This document shows positions 59,834-64,000 of a stretch of DNA of 64,000 nt, piece after piece; position 1 is the stretch's first letter, and every line of letters begins with the position of its first letter. The notes under the pieces are model-generated. The model searched no databases. It was not told the origin of the DNA and saw nothing but the letters and a program-made list of their open reading frames with translations. The translations under genes were made by a program, and so were the position numbers. Source of the stretch: JADZEM01 sp046328125 (lineage in GTDB: Bacteria > Chloroflexota > UBA6077 > JACCZL01); assembly GCA_046328125.1 (NCBI GenBank), contig JAXLXF010000030.1, positions 1 to 64,000 on the forward strand. The letters are read 5' to 3'.

Positions 59834-60985
59834 ATGAAAGTCACCGACGTCAAGATCACCCGCTTCACGTACATGTCTCAGTCCATCCGAGACACCGATG
59901 GGCACGGGCACGCCGCCCCGAAGGATCAGGCCCATGAGGCCGTCCAGAACGTGCTGACCATCGAGACGGACGAGGGCATCAGCGGCCACTACTTCGGCGC
60001 CGCCAACCCGGGCACCATCACTGGCGAATGGCGAGAGTATCTGGTCGGCAAGGATCCGCTCTACCGCGAGATGATCTGGCACAACCTCAAGAACCGCCAG
60101 CGTTCACACAAGCCGACGATGGCCGACCGGGTGCTGACCGCTGTCGATCTTGCGCTCTGGGATATCGGCGGGAAGGCCGCCGGCATGCCGGTTCACAAGC
60201 TGCTCGGGGCTGCCCGCGACAAGGTGCCGGCCTACGCGAGCACGATGGTCGGCGACGACGTGCCCGGCGGGCTCGACACGCCAGAGGCGTACGCGCGCTA
60301 CGCGATCCAGTGCAAAGAGCGCGGGTATCCGGCCTTCAAGCTCCACACCTGGCAGCCCCCGCTCGAAGGCGCCCCCAGCGTCAAACGTGACATCGCCGCT
60401 TGCGCGGCCGTCCGCGAGGCGGTCGGGCCGGACTATCCGTTGATGCTCGACCCGTACCACAACTACTCGCGTCTCGAAGCGCTGGAGCTGGCGAACGGCA
60501 TTTATGAGCTCGGCTATCTCTGGATGGAGGAGCCAATGGACGAGCACAACATGTCGTCGTACGTCTGGCTGTGCGAGCAGACGAAACTGCCGATCTGCGG
60601 CCCCGAGACGGCCGAGGGCAAGATGTACGTCCGCGCCGAGTGGATCAAGGCGGGTGCCTGCGACATGGTCCGCTCCGGGTGTGGCGACGTCGGCGGCCTG
60701 ACCCCGCTGATGAAGTGCGTGCACCTGGCCGAGGCGTTCGGAATGCACCTGGAGGTGCACAGTCCGGGTGTCGGTAACTTGCACGCGCTCGGCGCGATGG
60801 TCAGCCCCGGCCTCTATTACGAGCGCGGTCTCTTGCACCCGTTCGTGGACTACGACGAGACCCCACCCTGGCTGAACGAGCCGGTCGATCCGATGGATAG
60901 TGAGGGGTTCGTCCACATCTCGCAGAACCCGGGGCTGGGCCTCAACATCAACTGGGACTACATCCACAGCCACAAGGTGGACTGA
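59834..60985 (+). CDS. Mandelate racemase/enolase-superfamily dehydratase
   Basis: A 383-residue enolase-superfamily enzyme. The capping domain runs to about 120. On the barrel, YPAFKLHTW supplies the general base region (K-x-H), LMLDPYHNYS, LWMEEPMDE and ICGPETAEG the three magnesium-binding acids, and HLEVHSPGVG a histidine. This set is typical of sugar-acid dehydratases such as galactarate or gluconate types; the exact acid cannot be told. ATG at 59834 matches the family start MKVTDVKITRF. It has no sugar-acid pathway genes beside it. Confidence 0.88.
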   Translation: MKVTDVKITRFTYMSQSIRDTDGHGHAAPKDQAHEAVQNVLTIETDEGISGHYFGAANPGTITGEWREYLVGKDPLYREMIWHNLKNRQRSHKPTMADRVLTAVDLALWDIGGKAAGMPVHKLLGAARDKVPAYASTMVGDDVPGGLDTPEAYARYAIQCKERGYPAFKLHTWQPPLEGAPSVKRDIAACAAVREAVGPDYPLMLDPYHNYSRLEALELANGIYELGYLWMEEPMDEHNMSSYVWLCEQTKLPICGPETAEGKMYVRAEWIKAGACDMVRSGCGDVGGLTPLMKCVHLAEAFGMHLEVHSPGVGNLHALGAMVSPGLYYERGLLHPFVDYDETPPWLNEPVDPMDSEGFVHISQNPGLGLNINWDYIHSHKVD

Positions 60986-61130
60986 CCGACCATCGCGCCC
61001 ACTGGCGTGCCGCTGAGCGTTCGCTCACACTTTGGAGGACCGCGCTCCGGTGGTCCATGACCTTCGGGCGGGTTCTGTGGCCGCGACGTCAGGCACCAGC
61101 ACGGTTGCGGGAACAGGCGTCGCTGTTGCC

Positions 61131-61391
61131 CTATCGATACGCGTCGCGCCGGTCAGCGATTTCCAGGATCTCGCCGGGCCGGCCGCGCCCGTGCCGGAAC
61201 AGTATCCGCCAGGCACCGACCCGCAATCGACGCAGGTCGCCCCGCGCCGTCAGCTTTCGGACATCGCCCCGTCCCGTCTCGACGTACTGCTCGATCGCGA
61301 GCAGAATCCGCTCGGCGAGGGCCGGATCTCTCGCTTCGAGCGCCGACCAGGCGTCGAACGCCCACGACTCCCAGACGAGGATCCGCGTCAC
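61131..61391 (-). CDS. RelE/ParE-like toxin
   Basis: An 86-residue protein of the RelE fold: ILVWESWAFDAWSALEARDP then LAERILLAIEQYVETGRGDV, and the terminal RRLRVGAWRILFRHGRGRPG with EILEIADRRDAYR. The RVGxWRILF and DRRDAYR blocks are the classical RelE core. It overlaps the upstream antitoxin by ATGA. It should cleave mRNA on the ribosome if active. The gene appears intact. Confidence 0.9.
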   Translation of the reverse strand: MTRILVWESWAFDAWSALEARDPALAERILLAIEQYVETGRGDVRKLTARGDLRRLRVGAWRILFRHGRGRPGEILEIADRRDAYR

Positions 61392-61618
61392 GCCGACCGA
61401 GCCGGCCGGCCGACTCGGCGCCGGACCTCCTCGTGTTCGATTCGGTCACGCCCGTCCGACCGCTCGGACCGTTCGAGCGCTTCGAGCTCGCCCTGTGTGA
61501 GCGGCTCGTCGTCGTACGGCGCCAACACGTCCAGCAGAGCGATCTGCGCTTCGTGAAGCTGGTCGTCGGTCAGCTTCTCCACAAGCGCATGAAGCTCGTC
61601 ACGCAGACCCCTCTCCAT
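61388..61618 (-). CDS. RelB-like antitoxin
   Basis: A 76-residue partner of the RelE-like toxin. The helical MERGLRDELHALVEKLTDDQ and the acidic LAPYDDEPLTQGELEALERS are typical of antitoxins that precede RelE in high-GC genomes. I chose ATG at 61618 after AGGAGG; a GTG directly before it is possible. No clear DNA-binding motif is visible, so regulation may involve the hairpin just upstream. Confidence 0.8.
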   Translation of the reverse strand: MERGLRDELHALVEKLTDDQLHEAQIALLDVLAPYDDEPLTQGELEALERSERSDGRDRIEHEEVRRRVGRPARSA

Positions 61619-61645
61619 CACGCTTCCTCCTCGGTACCGTCATTA

Positions 61646-61684
61646 TGCATCCCTCAGACCGAGACCTTTGGTCTGAGGGATGCA
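61646..61684. repeat. Perfect 15-bp hairpin upstream of relBE
   Basis: TGCATCCCTCAGACC at 61646-61660 pairs exactly with 61670-61684 across a 9-base loop. It lies 28 bases upstream of the antitoxin start. It could be an operator, a REP sequence or a processed RNA. Confidence 0.8.
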
Positions 61685-61886
61685 CGGTGGAGGTATGGGC
61701 AACCTCCACATGCTGTGGGTCGCCGTGCTGGCGACCGGCCTCCTGCGCGCTTCGCTGTCAGTGACAGATGCTCCCTTACAACGAGGACAGGTGACCGATG
61801 CGACACCCGAGCGGAACGGTGATGATCGGGGTGGAGCCTCAGGCTGACGCGGCAGATTGTCAAGCGGTATCGCGAGGAGGACGGAG

Positions 61887-62078
61887 ATGATCGAGGACAT
61901 GGTCTGCAACACGCCACTGCCAAGACCCACCGAGATGTGGGTGAGTCGCTACCACGGCCAGATCTACTACTTCTGCTCGCTCGCCTGCAGAGAGCGGTTC
62001 GAGCTGGAGCCCGAGGACTATTTCCCAGCACCACGCCTGCGGCCGCTCCTGCCACCGGCCATCCCGGCGCTGCGGTAG
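61887..62078 (+). CDS. YHS-domain metal-binding protein
   Basis: A 63-residue protein with a YHS-type domain: EDMVCNTPLPRPTEMWVSRY, HGQIYYFCSLACRERFELEP, EDYF. The spacing of the first cysteine and the later CSLAC is as in YHS proteins that bind metals, often next to copper enzymes or in transport. No such partner is close by here. ATG at 61887 follows GAGGAGG. The C-terminal 15 residues are proline-rich and probably disordered. Confidence 0.82.
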   Translation: MIEDMVCNTPLPRPTEMWVSRYHGQIYYFCSLACRERFELEPEDYFPAPRLRPLLPPAIPALR

Positions 62079-62355
62079 CGTCCCGACGTCCGGCAGACGA
62101 CGGGAGCGGGACGCCAGCCGTACCCCGCTCGGCGTGCAGCGCGACGGGGCCAGGGCGTTGAGGGGCCGGGCATGGCGCCTCCCTCGCGGATCATCTCACA
62201 ACACCGCCATGATGACAGGTCGGCGCGAGCTCTGTCAGCCGACATTCGAGGACCACAGCTCCCCCAGGCGTGTGACCCCTGTCACAGACCGTGTCCCGAA
62301 GGCATGGTACCCTGGTGCCGTCGTGCAGTAGGGCAGGGTGGCCGGGGTGGGGACG

Positions 62356-64000
62356 ATGGCGGACGATCCATACGCGAGGATCGCGCACCTGGAGGCGGAG
62401 AACGCCGCGCTGCGCGTCGAGCGAGACCAGGCGCTGGAGCAGCAGACCGCGACCGCCGAGATCCTGCGCGTGATCGCCAGCTCGCCAACCGACGTCCAGC
62501 CGGTCCTCGACGCCCTCGCCGAGCGCGCCGCCCGCCTCTGCGATACCTACCATGCGGCCGTCTCGCTGGTGGACGGCGATGTCCTCCGTACCGTCTCACG
62601 GTACGTCCTCCCAATCGCGCCGGACAGCCTCATCACCCCGCCGCCGGCGATGGGAATCTCGGCGTCGACGGGACTCCCGATCATCGGAACGATCGGCGGG
62701 GGGGCGGTGCTGAGCCGGCGGACGATTCACGTCCACGACATAGCTGCGCTCTCAGAGGATGCGTTCCCGTACGCGGTGCGGAACCAGCCGGGCTCCGGCC
62801 ATCGGACGATGCTCGCCACACCACTGGTGCGCGATGGCGTCGCTCTCGGCGTGATCGTTCTGCGGAGGATGGAGGTCCGCCCGTTCAGCGAGCAGCAGAT
62901 CGCGCTGTTAGAGACGTTCGCGGACCAGGCCGTCATCGCCATCGAGAACGCCCGCCTGTTCTCCGAGCTGGAGCAGCGAAACGCCCAACTCCAGGAGAGC
63001 AACCGCCAGGTCACCGAGGCGCTGGATCAGCAGACGGCCACCAGTGAGATTTTGCGGGTGATTGCCACCTCGCCCACTGACGCTCGGCCGGTGCTGGACG
63101 CCATCGTTGAGAGCGCCAGCCGCCTCAGCGATAGTCGACGCGCTGCGCTCTTCATCAGAGTCGATGGAGAAGCGGGGGAGTTCCGGGCGGCGGCCGACTT
63201 CGGCTCGCCGCTCCCGGGTGGATACGCGGTTCCCATCGGGAGCCGCTACCCGATGCAGGCGCCTGCGCCACTGGTGAAGGTAGTCGAGACGGGGCGGACG
63301 CTCCATATTCCCGATCTATCCAACCCAGAGGTCATGGCCGAGTTCCCTGGCCCTGGCGTGCAGGGCACCGGCGCACGCCTGATCGTGCCGCTGCTCCAGC
63401 ATCGCAGGGTGGTCGGTGGGCTCGTCATGACGCGGGACGTGGCGCGTCCGTACAGCCCGCGCGAGATCGCCCTGTTGGAGACGTTCGCGGACCAGGCGGT
63501 CATCGCCATCGAGAATGCGCGCCTGTTCTCCGAGCTGGAGCAGCGCAACCGCGATCTGAATGAGGCCTTGGAACAGCAGACTGCCACCGCCGATGTGTTG
63601 CGAGTGATCGCGTCGTCGCCGACGAACCTCCAGCCGGTCTTCGACGCGATCGTCTCGAGCGCCCGGCGGCTGCTCGACGCCGTCGGCGCGAACGTCGCCC
63701 GGCTGGTCGGTGACGAGCTCCATCTTGCGGCGTTCACGACCACAAATCAGGCGGCCGATGATGCGCTCCGCGCCGCGTACCCGATGCCGATCGACGGATG
63801 GATCGTCGCGGCACGCGCGGCCCGTACGGGCGCACCGGTGTACCTCGCCGATGTGGAGACCGACGCCGAATATCGGGCCAGTGGCAGTGCCCTGACCCAG
63901 GCGCGCGGAGTCCGTAGTATCGTCGCCGTGCCGATGATGTCTCAGAAAAGGATCGTGGGGACGATCGCGGTCTCCCGACGCGACCCAGGATCGTTCTCCG
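62356..64000 (+). CDS. Multi-GAF sensor protein (partial, runs off the edge)
   Basis: At least 548 residues, cut by the window end. A coiled coil (ARIAHLEAENAALRVERDQA) opens the protein, and three GAF domains follow at about 43-210, 230-400 and 415-548, each introduced by ALEQQTATAEILRVIASSPT-like linker sequence. The first two end in IALLETFADQAVIAIENARL. This layout leads usually to a histidine kinase or an adenylate/guanylate cyclase, which cannot be seen here. No TM segment is present, so the signal is cytoplasmic. ATG at 62356 is the best start. Confidence 0.9.
   Translation, partial: MADDPYARIAHLEAENAALRVERDQALEQQTATAEILRVIASSPTDVQPVLDALAERAARLCDTYHAAVSLVDGDVLRTVSRYVLPIAPDSLITPPPAMGISASTGLPIIGTIGGGAVLSRRTIHVHDIAALSEDAFPYAVRNQPGSGHRTMLATPLVRDGVALGVIVLRRMEVRPFSEQQIALLETFADQAVIAIENARLFSELEQRNAQLQESNRQVTEALDQQTATSEILRVIATSPTDARPVLDAIVESASRLSDSRRAALFIRVDGEAGEFRAAADFGSPLPGGYAVPIGSRYPMQAPAPLVKVVETGRTLHIPDLSNPEVMAEFPGPGVQGTGARLIVPLLQHRRVVGGLVMTRDVARPYSPREIALLETFADQAVIAIENARLFSELEQRNRDLNEALEQQTATADVLRVIASSPTNLQPVFDAIVSSARRLLDAVGANVARLVGDELHLAAFTTTNQAADDALRAAYPMPIDGWIVAARAARTGAPVYLADVETDAEYRASGSALTQARGVRSIVAVPMMSQKRIVGTIAVSRRDPGSFS

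Overview
The window is high-GC bacterial DNA with 45-50 well-supported protein genes and no rRNA or tRNA that I could recognise. The gene content points to a Chloroflexota bacterium, perhaps near the Thermomicrobia: a secreted protein built from WYFAEG repeats, long GAF/coiled-coil sensors, two MoxR/DUF58/VWA loci, many unlinked toxin-antitoxin pairs and abundant REP-like palindromes. This placement is inference from gene style, not from a marker gene.

Layout. Positions 1-5810 hold a HicAB pair, secreted proteins, a class A beta-lactamase-like hydrolase and an amidase with a small upstream partner. Positions 5.8-19.9 kb carry mostly unlinked metabolic and sensory genes (DUF2332, flavin monooxygenase, hybrid histidine kinase, Nudix hydrolase, RraA-like protein, chemotaxis receptor, glycosyltransferase, TIM-barrel hydrolase-like protein), separated by palindromic repeats. 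Positions 20-23 kb form an accessory patch: an AAA ATPase behind a large palindrome, mazEF remnants and VapBC.

Positions 23.1-36.5 kb are one long minus-strand operon: a large membrane protein, ABC ATPase and permease, a DUF4175-like protein, a MoxR ATPase split by a one-base frameshift, DUF58, and two VWA membrane proteins. After an aldo/keto reductase and a FAD monooxygenase, a second plus-strand operon of the same general kind follows at 39.7-45.4 kb (membrane protein, DUF4129, DUF4350, intact MoxR, DUF58). MoxR ATPases usually act as chaperones with VWA/DUF58 partners at the cell envelope, so the two loci probably do related work.

Positions 45.4-52 kb are the most unusual part. A RES/Xre toxin-antitoxin pair sits between two copies of the DUF58 3' end. 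Next come a glycosyltransferase with a PqqD-like N-terminal domain, a polysaccharide deacetylase, a 75-residue peptide ending in a near-pure polyserine tail behind a leader-like segment, a strong terminator, a serine-acetyltransferase-like enzyme and a secreted hydrolase. I propose that these form a candidate polyserine-peptide modification and export system.

Positions 52-64 kb hold small genes (one broken by a stop), an HNH plus PD-(D/E)xK nuclease pair, a large Tat lipoprotein resembling glycoside hydrolases, a HicBA pair with a frameshifted toxin, an enolase-superfamily dehydratase, RelBE, a YHS protein and the start of a multi-GAF sensor that runs off the right edge.
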